This document shows positions 53,101 to 63,934 of a stretch of DNA of 64,000 nucleotides, in pieces. Made by a program: the position numbers and the translations under genes. How positions within the stretch are numbered: position 1 is the stretch's first letter; every line of letters starts with the position of its first letter. The notes below the pieces were generated by a model. The model searched no databases and was not told the origin of the DNA. It was given only the letters and a program-made list of their open reading frames with translations. The DNA comes from Salminus brasiliensis (Eukaryota > Chordata > Actinopteri > Characiformes > Bryconidae). The stretch spans positions 751,980-815,979 of the forward strand of contig NC_132901.1 in the NCBI RefSeq assembly GCF_030463535.1. Reading direction: 5' to 3'.

Positions 53101-56100
53101 TGAGTTATAATCTCATTGAGTAACGACTCTCTCTGTCTTCCTGAAGGTTAACAATACCGTAGACGATGAGAACAAACTGTCGGTGAGTACAGCTCAACCT
53201 TCCCACGTTAAAGTCCTTTTCCAAGGTTTTTCTGCAACCTTGGGCAATTTGGGTCTTTACTGTGTTGGGCTACGAGAGGCTCAGCGGCCTAATGCTCTAC
53301 CAATGTTGCCCAGGGGCCCGCCATGCCGCTTTGCAATCAGCAGCCGGAGTCTGATAGGGCACAACTGGCGCTTTGCTCTGAGCATATCGCTGGCCTTACA
53401 TGTGTCAGAGCGTTGTTAACACTGGGGGGATCTACGAATGGATGGATTCATTGGCAGAACCAAATTGTTGGGAAAAAGGGGAAATATTTGACAAACTAAA
53501 TTAAAAGTAATTAAAGTCTTCACCTTACTGCCGGGACCTAAACGTTGCCCAATGTGTCAGAAACAGTACATATCACCAATCAGTGCACTGTTGATAATTC
53601 TGCTGATTGCAGTGCTACACCACTGTAGTATGGTATATAAACCTAATAAAAAGCTAATCAGAGCTCTAACTGACTTTCCTTTAGGCTAAACCCCGTCTCC
53701 AGAGAGGGGGAAGCTCCGCCTCTTTGCACAACTCACTGATGAGAAACAGCATCTTCCAGCTAATGATCCACACACTGGATCCACTCAGTGAGGGTAAACA
53801 CACACTCAAACATACACACAAATATATCTTGTCTGTGCTGGGTGTATTGTGCAGCGTACCGTGTTTAAAACCTAGGCAGGTATAAAACGGCTTAAAACTA
53901 CAATTCACAAAAACCTGTAGCAGTCCTGAACCAGAGGGGGCGCTGCAGAGGCTAAACTCACCACTTTAATGATGTCATTTTGTGCGGATCTGTGTGTGTG
54001 TTGCAGGAAAGTTCAAGGAGAAAGCTTCTATTCTGCACAAGATTGCAAGAAAAAAGGGTCAAGATGACATCAACGGCATTGGTGAGTAGCCAAGCACAGG
54101 GATGACGTGGTCTTCCTGGTCTATAAAGTTCTGTTGCTGAGTTCTTCTTCTGTGTTTATTTGTTGTGAAACAGATAAGAACCTGCCCAACAGCAGCAATG
54201 TGGAGGTGGAAGTGACTCCACCCATGAACGGCAGCGCAGGACAAGAGGTGAGTTGTTTAACCCCATAAACCCACCGGACACACTTGCATTCATGTGGATT
54301 GCCAGTGGATTGACACCTTCCACCTATTCATGGCAATAGCATTTCCCTCTCCCCAACTCATCCCATCCAAAAGTACTGGATGGAGCTCCACCACCATCAT
54401 TCCAGAGAACACAGCTCCTCCACTGCTCCACAGCTCCTCAATGCTGGGGGGGCTTTATACCCCTCTAGCCCACGCCTGGCATTAGGCAGGTTCATGTTTA
54501 TCTGCTCCCGCAGAGAGTCCTATTCTATTGGCAGTACTTCTTCTCTACAGGGACTAGACAAGTTGTTTGTGTGTATTTGCACATCTGTGTCAGCAATGGG
54601 TGCAACTTAAAGTGTCTGACTGCCTTCATTAGAAGGGGTTTCTGTAACATGAACGACCCCAGTGGCTCGGTGGTTGACTTCAGTGTGTTTGTGTGCACTT
54701 GGTACCTCAGGCTGAAGAGGAAGGGGAGGATGAGGATCAGCCCCTCAGCCTGGGGTGGCCGGACACGCCGCGGAAACAGCTGACGTACCTCTTCATCCTA
54801 CCCATCGTGTTCCCGCTGTGGCTCACGCTGCCTGACGTCCGCAGAGAGGTACCGCGGGGATCATACACACCCGGAATTGCTGTTGACCAATCACAAGAAA
54901 ACACAATTCCTCATTAGCATAGCTCAAATCAGCAGCGCTGTACTTCAGTCTGTCTTTATAGATTGCAGTGAGTCATGCAGCTTCAGGAACCACAGAGATT
55001 ACTGAAAGGGGGGTCTGCGATGATTTAGAGATGCAGCTAGCACCATGCTAACTGGTGGAGTATACATGTCCATTACTTGTTAGCTACAAAACTGCAGAAG
55101 CACACTGCAAACACTGCACGCGGCCTTCAGGCGCTTATTGATTACGAAGTGATGACGGCGCTTTGTAATTCTTTCTTTCAGACTTCAAAGAAGTTCTTTC
55201 CCTTCACGTTTCTGGGTTCGATCACTTGGATTGCTGCCTTCTCCTATCTGATGGTGTGGTGGGCTCACCAGGTGAGTAGCAATACACGTCCCAATCAGAT
55301 GTCATGATATCATGATAAAAAATACATATTGGACAAGCTGAGAGATCCGTAAGTATTACTGGACGGTAGAGAAGTGTGTAGACTGAGGTGGTAAAGTAAT
55401 ACTACAGGATTTGACAGGACTGAGATATGACCTCCTCGTCATCCTGCATAGTGCGGTTTATGACATGCTGAGCCAATGACAGCAGAGCTACCCTCCCTAC
55501 TGTAGTCAGTGGAGCATCAGCATTATTGTGAAGCTGCTATTTTAAGGTCGAAATGCTACAGAATGCTGCTTTAAAAACAAGTTTAGAATGTATGGATTGT
55601 AATGGACCTTTTTGTATGGACTACATTTCGCAGAAGTGTGGTCACTGTAAGGGAGAGAGCGGGCGTTCGGTGCTGGCAGAGGTAGCTACAGGTGAAGGCC
55701 GATGTCTCTTTGGGCCGCGGTGCGACTCTGACCTGAGCGATAAAAGCAGCCAAATCCCAAAGCCAATTAGCCGTTCCTTTCTGTTCCTGCAGGTCCAGCC
55801 GCGCTTAAGGCCGTGACATGCTACTTTTAAAACTCCAGGGTTTCTCGTAACAGGGCTGAGGCACTAACAAGGGTGAAGTGTACCTGGGCATGAACTAGAC
55901 CAACCAGCACTGATGCAACCAGATCATCAGGCGTGGGTCTTCTAGTCATAGTCAGGTGTAATGATGTTGTGCTAGTACTGATGTACTGATTTTAGACTAT
56001 GCTTAAGGGTCTGAATGCTATAATGCTATATTATTGGATTTGATTGAATCGCAGTGTCTGCATTTGAAGGTTTCTGCTATAACGAATTCTCCTCTGAGCT

Positions 56101-57586
56101 TACGTCACGCAACCCTGCCTGCAGTCTGGCTAGCCTGGAACTGTAAAAGCCTCTTAGCTAACCTCATTTGATAAATCTAACTGGTTTGTTTGGGGTGCAA
56201 TGATTTCTATACAGTATCAGTAAATCTAGCATTTCCCATTCACGTTCAAGACTAAGCATTTTGCATTGTTTTGAGACGGGATAGGATTTACACTGGGTCC
56301 TGAGGAATCATTTTTCATAGGGGATACAGAAAATTACAAGCTGAATTCTCCTTTTGTTTGTGTATGTACTGAGTGTACTGAGCACTGTTGTGGTTTACCC
56401 TGCAGGTTGGTGAGACCATAGGCATCACAGAGGAGATCATGGGGCTGACCATCCTGGCTGCTGGAACCTCCATTCCTGATCTCATCACCTCAGTCATTGT
56501 GGCCAGAAAGGGTCTGGGGGACATGGCTGTTTCCAGCTCTGTGGGCTCCAACATCTTTGACATCACTGTGGGGTATGACATCACTCCTCCTCATCCTTCT
56601 CCTGTTCAACAGAAGTTCAACATTAATATCCAGTATGAAGTTCTAATAACATTAATATCCAGTATGAAGCTCTAATAGCATTAATATCCAGTATGAAGTT
56701 CTAATAACATTAATATCCAGTATGAAGCTCTAATAGCATTAATATCCAGTATGAAGTTCTAATAACATTAATATCCAGTATGAAGCTCTAATAGCATTAA
56801 TATCCAGTATGAAGCACTAATAACATTAATATCCAGTATGAAGCTCTAATAACATTAATATCCAGTATGAAGCTCTAATAGCATTAATATCCAGTATGAA
56901 GCTCTAATAACATTAATATCCAGTATGAAGCTCTAATAACATTAATATCCAGTATGAAGTTCTAATAACATTAATATCCAGTATGAAGCTCTAATAACAT
57001 TAATATCCAGTATGAAGCTCTAATATCATTAATATCCAGTATGAAGTTCTAATAACATTAATATCCAGTATGAAGTTCTAATAGCATTAATATCCAGTAT
57101 GAAGCACTAATAACATTAATATCCAGTATGAAGCTCTAATAACATTAATATCCAGTATGAAGCTCTAATAACATTAATATCCAGTATTAAGTTCTAATAC
57201 AATTATTATGAAGAATGAAGGTGGTCCTATTACTCAATACCACTATTGACATCAATATTACAAGTGTTTCCAAACTTTTGAACAGTACTGAATCCTGAAG
57301 GAACTGCTCACTGACCAGTGTCCTTTCTCTCCTCAGCTTGCCGTTTCCGTGGCTCCTGTATTCGTTGCTCCACGACATGAAGTCCGTCGTGGTCAGCAGT
57401 AATGGCCTTTTCTGCGCCATCGTGCTGCTCTTCCTCATGCTCCTCTTCGTCATCATGTCCATCGCCGTTTGCAAGTGGAGGATGAGCAAGCTGCTCGGCT
57501 TCCTCATGTTCATGCTCTACTTCGTCTTCCTGGTGGTCAGCGTCATGCTGGAGGACAAGGTCATCACCTGCCCCATTTCCGTCTGA
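41110..57586 (+). CDS. slc24a2: NCKX2, K+-dependent Na+/Ca2+ exchanger (complete)
   Basis: Nine coding exons: 41110-41982, 53147-53182, 53685-53793, 54007-54081, 54174-54247, 54711-54848, 55182-55271, 56406-56572 and 57337-57586 (TGA). Phases join; 1812 nt, 603 aa. N-terminal hydrophobic segment (about 38-56), extracellular sequon N85-A-S, alpha-1 repeat with [10 protein letters not shown] (Glu172), a hydrophilic cytosolic loop (about 280-415) with [20 protein letters not shown] and [13 protein letters not shown], then alpha-2 with [14 protein letters not shown] (Asp490). Both acidic residues match ion-binding positions of the family. The protein moves 4 Na+ in for 1 Ca2+ and 1 K+ out. The loop motifs and KASILHKIA indicate NCKX2 rather than the much longer NCKX1. 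Human NCKX2 is 661 aa; the 17-residue alternatively spliced loop segment is absent here. The start is chosen because an acceptor (40964) and leader precede it and the N-terminus aligns in length. Confidence 0.93.
42035..42098 (+). repeat. CCGCTGGTTCCCGGT tandem repeat
   Basis: Four to five units of 15 bp (GCTGGTTCCCGGTCC, later CCAGT variants), 53 bp into intron 1. Confidence 0.85.
42350..42575 (+). repeat. SINE-like repeat E, copy 1
   Basis: Shares ggaggcagtacgaaaagagg and the head ggggtggctcagcgatg with other fish SINE-like repeats. Related to 43345-43575 (gaaaaaagaggcagtggct). Confidence 0.6.
43345..43575 (+). repeat. SINE-like repeat E, copy 2
   Basis: The head gttccgagtggtccagtgga resembles a tRNA A-box region; the tail gaggcagtggctagcttcac matches copy 1 loosely. 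Confidence 0.55.
43661..43841. mobile_element. 181-bp MITE with long inverted repeats
   Basis: Left cagtggtttccaaccctggt and right accaaggttgggaaccactg are near-perfect inverted repeats. A common fish element type. No coding capacity. Confidence 0.8.
47165..47560 (+). repeat. Dispersed repeat family C, copy 2, with internal hairpin
   Basis: Shares the family C body. Gagaatctcaacta at 47318 and its inverse tagttgagattctcc at 47522, each with GATGAT or ATCATC runs, form inverted arms around it. Confidence 0.7.
48128..48505 (-). mobile_element. Family A element, copy 7 (both ends present)
   Basis: Starts gacaaaagtattgggacacc and ends gtgtccacaaatatgtggac; interior ctccacagctcaatgctggg. Confidence 0.75.
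49369..49748. mobile_element. MITE family B, copy 3 (slc24a2 intron 1)
   Basis: Left end gcagccataacattagc; right end gggctgatcagtgta. The interior shares cacagcaggac-type and agatgttct-type blocks in inverse order with 20143-20513. Confidence 0.6.
50440..50585 (+). repeat. Dispersed repeat G, copy 2
   Basis: Partner of 37820-37965 (shared ccattttggaga, gacttcc). Confidence 0.55.
52180..52660 (+). repeat. Dispersed repeat family C, copy 3
   Basis: Begins tctgtgagaagactttattc; contains the GATGAT run, aatagagaatctcaactaat and the family body. Lies in intron 1, about 490 bp before exon 2. Confidence 0.75.
53267..53425 (+). repeat. SINE-like repeat E fragment
   Basis: aggctcagcggcctaatgct followed by gccatgccgctttgcaatca and cagcagccggagtctgat resembles the head of copies at 42350 and 43345. 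It lies in the short intron 2 of slc24a2. Confidence 0.4.
54350..54648 (-). mobile_element. Family A element, copy 8
   Basis: In slc24a2 intron 5. Runs from ccaaaagtactggatggagc through ctccacagctcctcaatgct to gcaatgggtgcaacttaaag. Its outer tips are missing. Confidence 0.7.
56619..57198 (-). repeat. 29-bp minisatellite, array 2 (inverted), slc24a2 intron 8
   Basis: About 20 units of the same 29-bp repeat as 32299-34387 but in reverse orientation (reads TTAATATCCAGTATGAAGCT on +). It starts 47 bp after the exon 8 donor and fills most of the 764-bp intron. Confidence 0.97.
57264..57290 (-). mobile_element. Terminal inverted repeat bordering array 2
   Basis: The reverse complement begins CAGTACTGTTCAAAAGTTTG and matches the left end of the 59033-59806 element (CACTACTGTTCAAAAGCTTG) at 23 of 27 positions by eye. 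It marks one end of a related element containing array 2. The opposite end, near exon 8, is degenerate or lost. Confidence 0.65.
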
Positions 57587-58900
57587 GAGGTTCGTCTCGT
57601 GCCGCCCTGGTGGAACGCACCTTCGGAAACCACAGGAATCACGCAGAACCCCCCGGAGAACCTGAGAAAAACGAGGACAATGTGGCGCAAGAAAACCTTC
57701 TCCCATAAAGGAACTGTGGTTGTTTTTATTTCTACTGATATTTTATTAGCCGTTTTTCAAGGGAATGAAAGTGACCCATCCCTCCTAGCTCGACGTGGGC
57801 GACGATCTGCACATGCGTGGTAGATTTAGGCTGTTGCGATTCGTGGGATGGACACAGAACGAACGCAGAACGGGCACAGGTAACGGGAGATGCCGCACCC
57901 AAACCTAAAGGAGCTGGACGGACGGAATCTCTCTCCAAAGACTCAGGGAAAAAAGAAGAGTTCACGTTCAGGACTTGAACTTCACACTGTCGCGTTAACA
58001 GAATTAAAAACAAAAAAATAATAATAATAAAAAAGCCTTGTGTTACACACTGAACGTAAAAACTGACGATAAGGGTGGGCGACGCGACGACGAAGCACTG
58101 GCTTGGCTTTGTCAGCGTACGGGTCACGTTTGAACGCTTCATTCCTGTGTATACTGTATCATTTTAACATGGCAAACCTTAGTGCCATTTAGACCTAGCG
58201 TTCAGACTTCTATAGCTACGGCGTTCCGCTAATCCGTCCAAGTCGTGGATTTGTTAAAAACGTATACTGAATATAATCTAACAAAGTTAAGCTTATCCTT
58301 TGTAACCAACTGTGCAACATTTTATATGTTGTTTCCTTTGCAATGACTGTCCAATGAAAGGGCTGTCATTTGCCAAGGTCTGAGGGGCGGGGCGTCCGCT
58401 TCCTTTCTCTAACTATCAAGGTTCGTTAGTTTGAAGAAAACCAAATGCACCGTTTCTCCCCCTCAACCGACATGGATTTGATCAGATAAGATAGGTTTGG
58501 TGCCCTAGAGATATAAGGAATGGTATTAGCCAATGAGCTTGATGCCTCAGCCTGCATGGAGTAGTGCAGCAATCATATTTACCCAATCTTTTCGGCCTAT
58601 GTGGTTCCTGGCGCAGCCAACAGACTCTCAACAGATACAGGTCATTTATGGCATATGTGGCACCTAGAATCGGACGAAGTCATCACTGTCGTTCAAAAGC
58701 AGCGACATATTTGCTTATTTAAGAAAAAAAAAAGTTCATCTTTACCAGGTGAAGAATATATAAATGCATATTCACATGTTCATTCTTATATTCCTATATG
58801 TTCTGTAGTAACGTATGAATATGTATCAATCTCAAATGTCTTAACTCTACATTTTTACAATGTTAAAACTGTCTGAAATCGGACGTTTAATCAAACTTCA
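57587..58900 (+). other. slc24a2: slc24a2 3' UTR (end uncertain)
   Basis: Unique sequence follows the stop. AATAATAATAATAAA near 58018-58029 is a possible poly(A) signal; another AATAAA lies at about 60426. Nothing coding is visible in between. Confidence 0.4.
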
Positions 58901-59032
58901 GGCACCGGCCACGTCTTGGCTGATCAGCTCCGTTTAGGGTAAGAGGGGTGAAAAGGAGTAAATATGAATTTTCTTCAAACTATTTCTTTATGAACTAAGG
59001 CTCCTAGTACACTCCTGACTTTAATGCACATA

Positions 59033-59806
59033 CACTACTGTTCAAAAGCTTGGAATCACGTTATATATTCGCAATTATGACTTTTTAGGAACAATCTGGA
59101 GGTCAATTATGCACCAAACTGTGTTTTTTAATTATCTTCGATTCTGTTCTGAAGTGATAGAAAATATACTGAAATTATGGAATTATATCACACATGTTCA
59201 GTCCTTTAATTGCCTTACAAATTTAACCTCCACTCCACTGACATCCTGGATAATAATTTTATTGGTACACACTGGATATTAATGTTATTAGAACTTCAAT
59301 CCAGATGTTGATTTTATTGATATTATTCATTTAACTTATTCCGGACCTTAATTTTACTAGAACGTAATTCTGGATATTAACGTTATTAGAGCTTTATTCC
59401 AGATATTAATGTTATCAGAACTTAAATACATGGATGGTGATTCTATTAAAACTTAGTCTGGGCCAGAATTTTACTAGAATGTCAGTCTGGATATTAATTT
59501 TACTAGAACTTCATTCTGCATAATAATGTTATTAGAGATACAATCCAGATGTTGATTTTATTATTTATGAACCAGAATTTTACAAGAACTTCATACTGGA
59601 TATTAATGTTATTAGAGCTTCATTTTCGAATAATCTAGTTTCAGACTCTTAGATTTTTTCTAAAATCGACAGCCTCCCACAGATGATCTGAAAGCAGTGA
59701 CGTTACACAGGACTGACGGTATGGTCGTTTCATACAGTGGTATAACGCAACCAGACTGATTCTTACATTATCTAAAACAGTGATTCCAAACTTTTGAGCG
59801 GTAGCG
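59033..59806. mobile_element. Tc1-like element with degenerate minisatellite interior
   Basis: Inverted repeats at 59033-59059 (cactactgttcaaaagcttg...) and 59780-59806 (...aaacttttgagcggtagcg), flanked by TA on both sides (59031-59032, 59807-59808). The interior 59240-59640 consists of degenerate units resembling the 29-bp minisatellite (for example ggatattaatgttattagaa, tcattctgcataataatgtt). No transposase frame. Confidence 0.75.
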
Positions 59807-60076
59807 TACATAACGAGCCGCACTTCCTCTACAACTGGTTGAGTGTGTGTGTGTGTGTGAGGTCAGGTACTGGCATGGTATCTTTAGATCCAATCCAGGA
59901 TTCAGAAGATCACTCTTTCTGCTGTTCAGAATTCAAAGACCAAACACAGACTGGACGGCTGATCCAATCACAGCCTTCATGAGCTTCTACTGTCTAATTT
60001 CACTCTTTCTCTCAGACACATGCTCTTCCTTCCCGTCCGTCATTTTTATATGTACGATAGGTGCATTTTCATCTTC

Positions 60077-60115
60077 ATCAGCAGCAGCAGCAGCAGCAGC
60101 AGCATCATCATCAAG
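60077..60115 (+). repeat. (AGC)n(ATC)n trinucleotide repeat
   Basis: About eight AGC then four ATC units in the slc24a2 3' flank. Confidence 0.9.
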
Positions 60116-60180
60116 ACCTACTGTATCTAGGGCATTTAACTACATTAAACATCAGTTACTCACCTTTTGTTTCTGGGAAT

Positions 60181-60246
60181 GCTGAACTGAGCTGAGCTGA
60201 ACTGAACTGGGCTGAGCTGGGCTGGTTTGGGCTGGACTGAGCTGAT
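60181..60246 (+). repeat. GAGCT/GAACT/GGGCT pentamer repeat
   Basis: About 12 pentamers of GAGCT, GAACT and GGGCT type. The surrounding 59810-60480 has no recognised gene. Confidence 0.8.
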
Positions 60247-60548
60247 GGGGCAGGCTGTCTGACCTGTGTGGGCAGATGTTGCAGATGTGAATGGATTTGT
60301 TCTGATCACATTTTTCTGACGGTGCTCTTAATGTCGCTTCCACCACCTCCGCAGTCCACATTATGCTTAGATAAGAAAGCTCCTGTATCTATCATCTCAG
60401 AGTGTTGTGTATGAACACTGACAGAAATAAAAATGACCTGTAAACTGAACTCTACCTGTGGTGCTACTTCCAGAGGAGCAGTCAGGATCGCTGGGGCTGG
60501 AGTAAGTATCTGAAATTAATAAGCATTAATTAATATTAATCATTGGAC

Positions 60549-62970
60549 TTTATTAGAGCTTCATACTGGATATTAATGCTATTAGAACTTCATACTGGAT
60601 ATTAATGTTATTAGAGCTTCATACTGGATATGAATGTAATTAGAGCTTCATACTGGATATGAATGCTATTAGAGCTTCATACTGGATATTAATGGTATTA
60701 GAGCTTCATACTGGATATTAATGTTATTAGAACTTCATACTGGATATTAATGATATTAGAGCTTCATACTGGATATTAATGTTATTAGAACTTCATGCTG
60801 GATATTAATGTTTTAGAGCTTCATACTGGATATTAATGTTATTAGAGCTTCATACTGGATATTAATGTTATTAGAGCTTCATACTGGATATTAATGTTAT
60901 TAGAACCTCATGCTGGATATTAATGTTTTAGAGCTTCATACTGGATATTAATGTTATTAGAGCTTCATACTGGATATTAATGTTATTAGAACCTCATGCT
61001 GGATATTAATGTTTTAGAGCTTCATACTGGATATTAATGTTATTAGAACCTCATGCTGGATATTAATGTTATAGAGCTTCATACTGGATATTAATGTTAT
61101 TAGAGCTTCATACTGGATATTAATGTTATTAGAACCTCATGCTGGATATTAATGTTTTAGAGCTTCATACTGGATATTAATGTTATTAGAACCTCATGCT
61201 GGATATTAATGTTTTAGAGCTTCATACTGGATATTAATGTTATTAGAACTTCATACTGGATATGAATGCTATTAGAGCTTCATACTGGATATGAATGCTA
61301 TTAGAGATTCATACTGGATATGAATGCTATTAGAGCTTCATACTGGATATGAATGTTATTAGAACTTCATACTGGATATTAATGTTATTAGAGCTTCATA
61401 CTGGATATGAATGTAATTAGAGCTTCATACTGGATATGAATGTAATTAGAGCTTCATACTGGATATGAATGCTATTAGAGCTTCATACTGGATATTAATG
61501 GTATTAGAGCTTCATACTGGATATTAATGTTATTAGAACTTCATACTGGATATTAATGTTATTAGAGCTTCATACTGGATATTAATGTTATTAGAGCTTC
61601 ATACTGGATATTAATATTATTAGAACTTCATACTGGATATTAATGTTATTAGAACTTCATACTGGATATTAATGATATTAGAGCTTCATACTGGGTATTA
61701 ATGTTATTAGAACTTCATACTGGATATTAATGTTATTAGAGCTTCATACTGGATATGAATGTAATTAGAGCTTCATACTGGATATTAATGCCATTAGAGC
61801 TTCATACTGGATATTAATGCCATTAGAACTTCATACTGGATATTAATGCCATTAGAACTTCATACTGGATATTAATGTTATTAGAACTTCATACTGGATA
61901 TTAATGATATTAGAGCTTCATACTGGATATTAATGTTATTAGAACTTCATACTGGATATTAATGCCATTAGAACTTCATACTGGATATTAATGTTATTAG
62001 AACTTCATACTGGATATTAATGATATTAGAGCTTCATACTGGGTATTAATGTTATTAGAACTTCATACTGGATATTAATGTTATTAGAGCTTCATACTGG
62101 ATATTAATGTTATTAGAGCTTCATACTGGATATGAATGTAATTAGAGCTTCATACTGGATATGAATGCCATTAGAACTTCATACTGGATATTAATGTTAT
62201 TAGAACTTCATACTGGATATTAACGTAATTAGAGCTTCATACTGGATATTAACGTAATTAGAGCTTCATACTGGATATTAACGTAATTAGAACTTCATAC
62301 TGGATATTAATGATATTAGAGCTTCATACTGGGTATTAATGTTATTAGAACTTCATACTGGATATTAATGTTATTAGAGCTTCATACTGGATATGAATGT
62401 AATTAGAGCTTCATACTGGATATTAATGCCATTAGAGCTTCATACTGGATATTAATGCCATTAGAACTTCATACTGGATATTAATGCCATTAGAACTTCA
62501 TACTGGATATTAATGTTATTAGAACTTCATACTGGATATTAATGATATTAGAGCTTCATACTGGGTATTAATGTTATTAGAACTTCATACTGGATATTAA
62601 TGCCATTAGAACTTCATACTGGATATTAATGTTATTAGAACTTCATACTGGATATTAATGATATTAGAGCTTCATACTGGGTATTAATGTTATTAGAACT
62701 TCATACTGGATATTAATGTTATTAGAGCTTCATACTGGATATTAATGTTATTAGAGCTTCATACTGGATATGAATGTAATTAGAGCTTCATACTGGATAT
62801 GAATGCCATTAGAACTTCATACTGGATATGAATGCCATTAGAACTTCATACTGGATATTAATGTTATTAGAACTTCATACTGGATATTAACGTAATTAGA
62901 GCTTCATACTGGATATTAACGTAATTAGAGCTTCATACTGGATATTAATGTAATTAGAGCTTCATACTCT
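60549..62970 (+). repeat. 29-bp minisatellite, array 3
   Basis: About 83 units, same strand as array 1, with array-specific variants (tgccattagaactt, taacgtaattag, actgggtatt, tcatgctgg). Variants recur at regular distances, showing multi-unit duplication. It ends at a TTAGC-rich unique sequence. Confidence 0.97.
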
Positions 62971-63159
62971 AGGCTAAAAGGCTAAAGCATCTCATAAGTA
63001 ATGGAAGAAGCTTATTAGCAAATTAGCTTCGCAGCTCCAGTGCAAAAAAAGTATTAAGCTGGGGGTAAATGGTAGACATCCCTATCTTTTAATGTCTTTA
63101 AATCCTGTCATTCTTGTCACAGGTGTCACTAGAACCAGATCTTTAATATTGTTCAACCC

Positions 63160-63195
63160 CCTTTCAGCAGTTTTAATGTTATGGCTGATCTGAGT
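63160..63195 (+). mobile_element. MITE family B terminal fragment
   Basis: Ttttaatgttatggctgatc matches the right terminal repeat of family B. No partner end was found nearby. Confidence 0.4.
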
Positions 63196-63477
63196 GTGCA
63201 CATATAGAGGAGATATGACCCTGATATTAATATAGATATCCTTACCTCAGAACTGCGAGCGTTAGCTCCGTTAGCCAAGCTAGCTAAATTCACAAAGAAC
63301 TGTGGCTAATGTTGCTCTGACGCCATTATAAATAACTGCATTTATTATAAAAACACCAATAATTCCTCAAATATTATGAAATGTTATGATATATTAACCT
63401 GTTTAAGGATATATGACGGAAAAACTGCAGCGAAAAGCTAAAGCTAGTCATTTCCCCTCACCTGCCGCGCGCTGGAG

Positions 63478-63545
63478 CCGTTGATGTTCCGTTAAACAAT
63501 TAATTTAAATAATGGCGGGAACGGCGCTCGCGGTGAGCCGTGTCA
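63478..63545. promoter_or_regulatory. CpG-rich candidate promoter at right edge
   Basis: A short GC-rich patch in AT-rich DNA. On the minus strand GCGCGGCAG is followed by GTGAGGGG, a strong donor. On the plus strand ATGGCGGGAACGGCGCTCGCG precedes GTGAGC, also donor-like. Either could be the first exon of a gene outside the window. Confidence 0.3.
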
Positions 63546-63564
63546 GATTGTTGAGCTTCAGCAG

Positions 63565-63565
<1 letters not shown>

Positions 63566-63603
<38 letters not shown>
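63566..63603 (+). repeat. (ATA)n microsatellite
   Basis: About 12 ATA units between the CpG patch and the next possible ATG. Confidence 0.95.
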
Positions 63604-63605
<2 letters not shown>

Positions 63606-63826
63606 CAGAACTTGTTACAATTGTTGCAGTTGATACAATTCGTGTAAGAATAAACACGCTATAAAATTAGATATATATATAATTTTATATCTATATATAA
63701 ATTAGACACAAATAGAGAAAACATTGAAAAATGTGCATATAAATTATATGAATATAGTAAATATAGAATATATAGTAATTATAATAATTGTTTACATTAT
63801 CCCGCCTGGAGCACGTATTAAAAACA

Positions 63827-63934
63827 ATGGCGGATAAGGCTGCAAGGGCAGCAGCGAAGGCTTCCCAGTGTAAAACGGGTCCGTGCCGTTACCATTTCGA
63901 GGGCCAGCCTGCCAAACCCGCACTACTACGATGA
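63827..63934 (+). other. Short ORF in good start context, unknown
   Basis: ATG in the context acaATGG opens a 35-codon frame (MADKAARAAAKASQ...) in GC-richer sequence at the window edge. It could be a real first exon whose donor is not obvious, or part of a repeat: the following cgcaattgggtcgcagcc resembles a dispersed fish sequence. Not recognised as a known protein. Confidence 0.25.

Larger units (their letters stand above)
41983..53146 (+). other. slc24a2: slc24a2 intron 1 (11.2 kb)
   Basis: Donor GTGAGT, acceptor cctgaag. Apart from the repeats listed separately it is unique, moderately AT-rich DNA. A GC/CpG-rich stretch at 45960-46170 and a compact stretch at 48580-48700 with TTAAT-type homeodomain cores and an E-box (CAGCTG) look unlike the surroundings. 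No further coding exon was seen. Confidence 0.6.

Noticed and set aside
55612-55815. Possible extra exon in slc24a2 intron 7 (GC-rich, with acceptor-like ttctgttcctgcag)
   Set aside because: The frame after the acceptor stops within eight codons and the flanking coding exons join perfectly without it.
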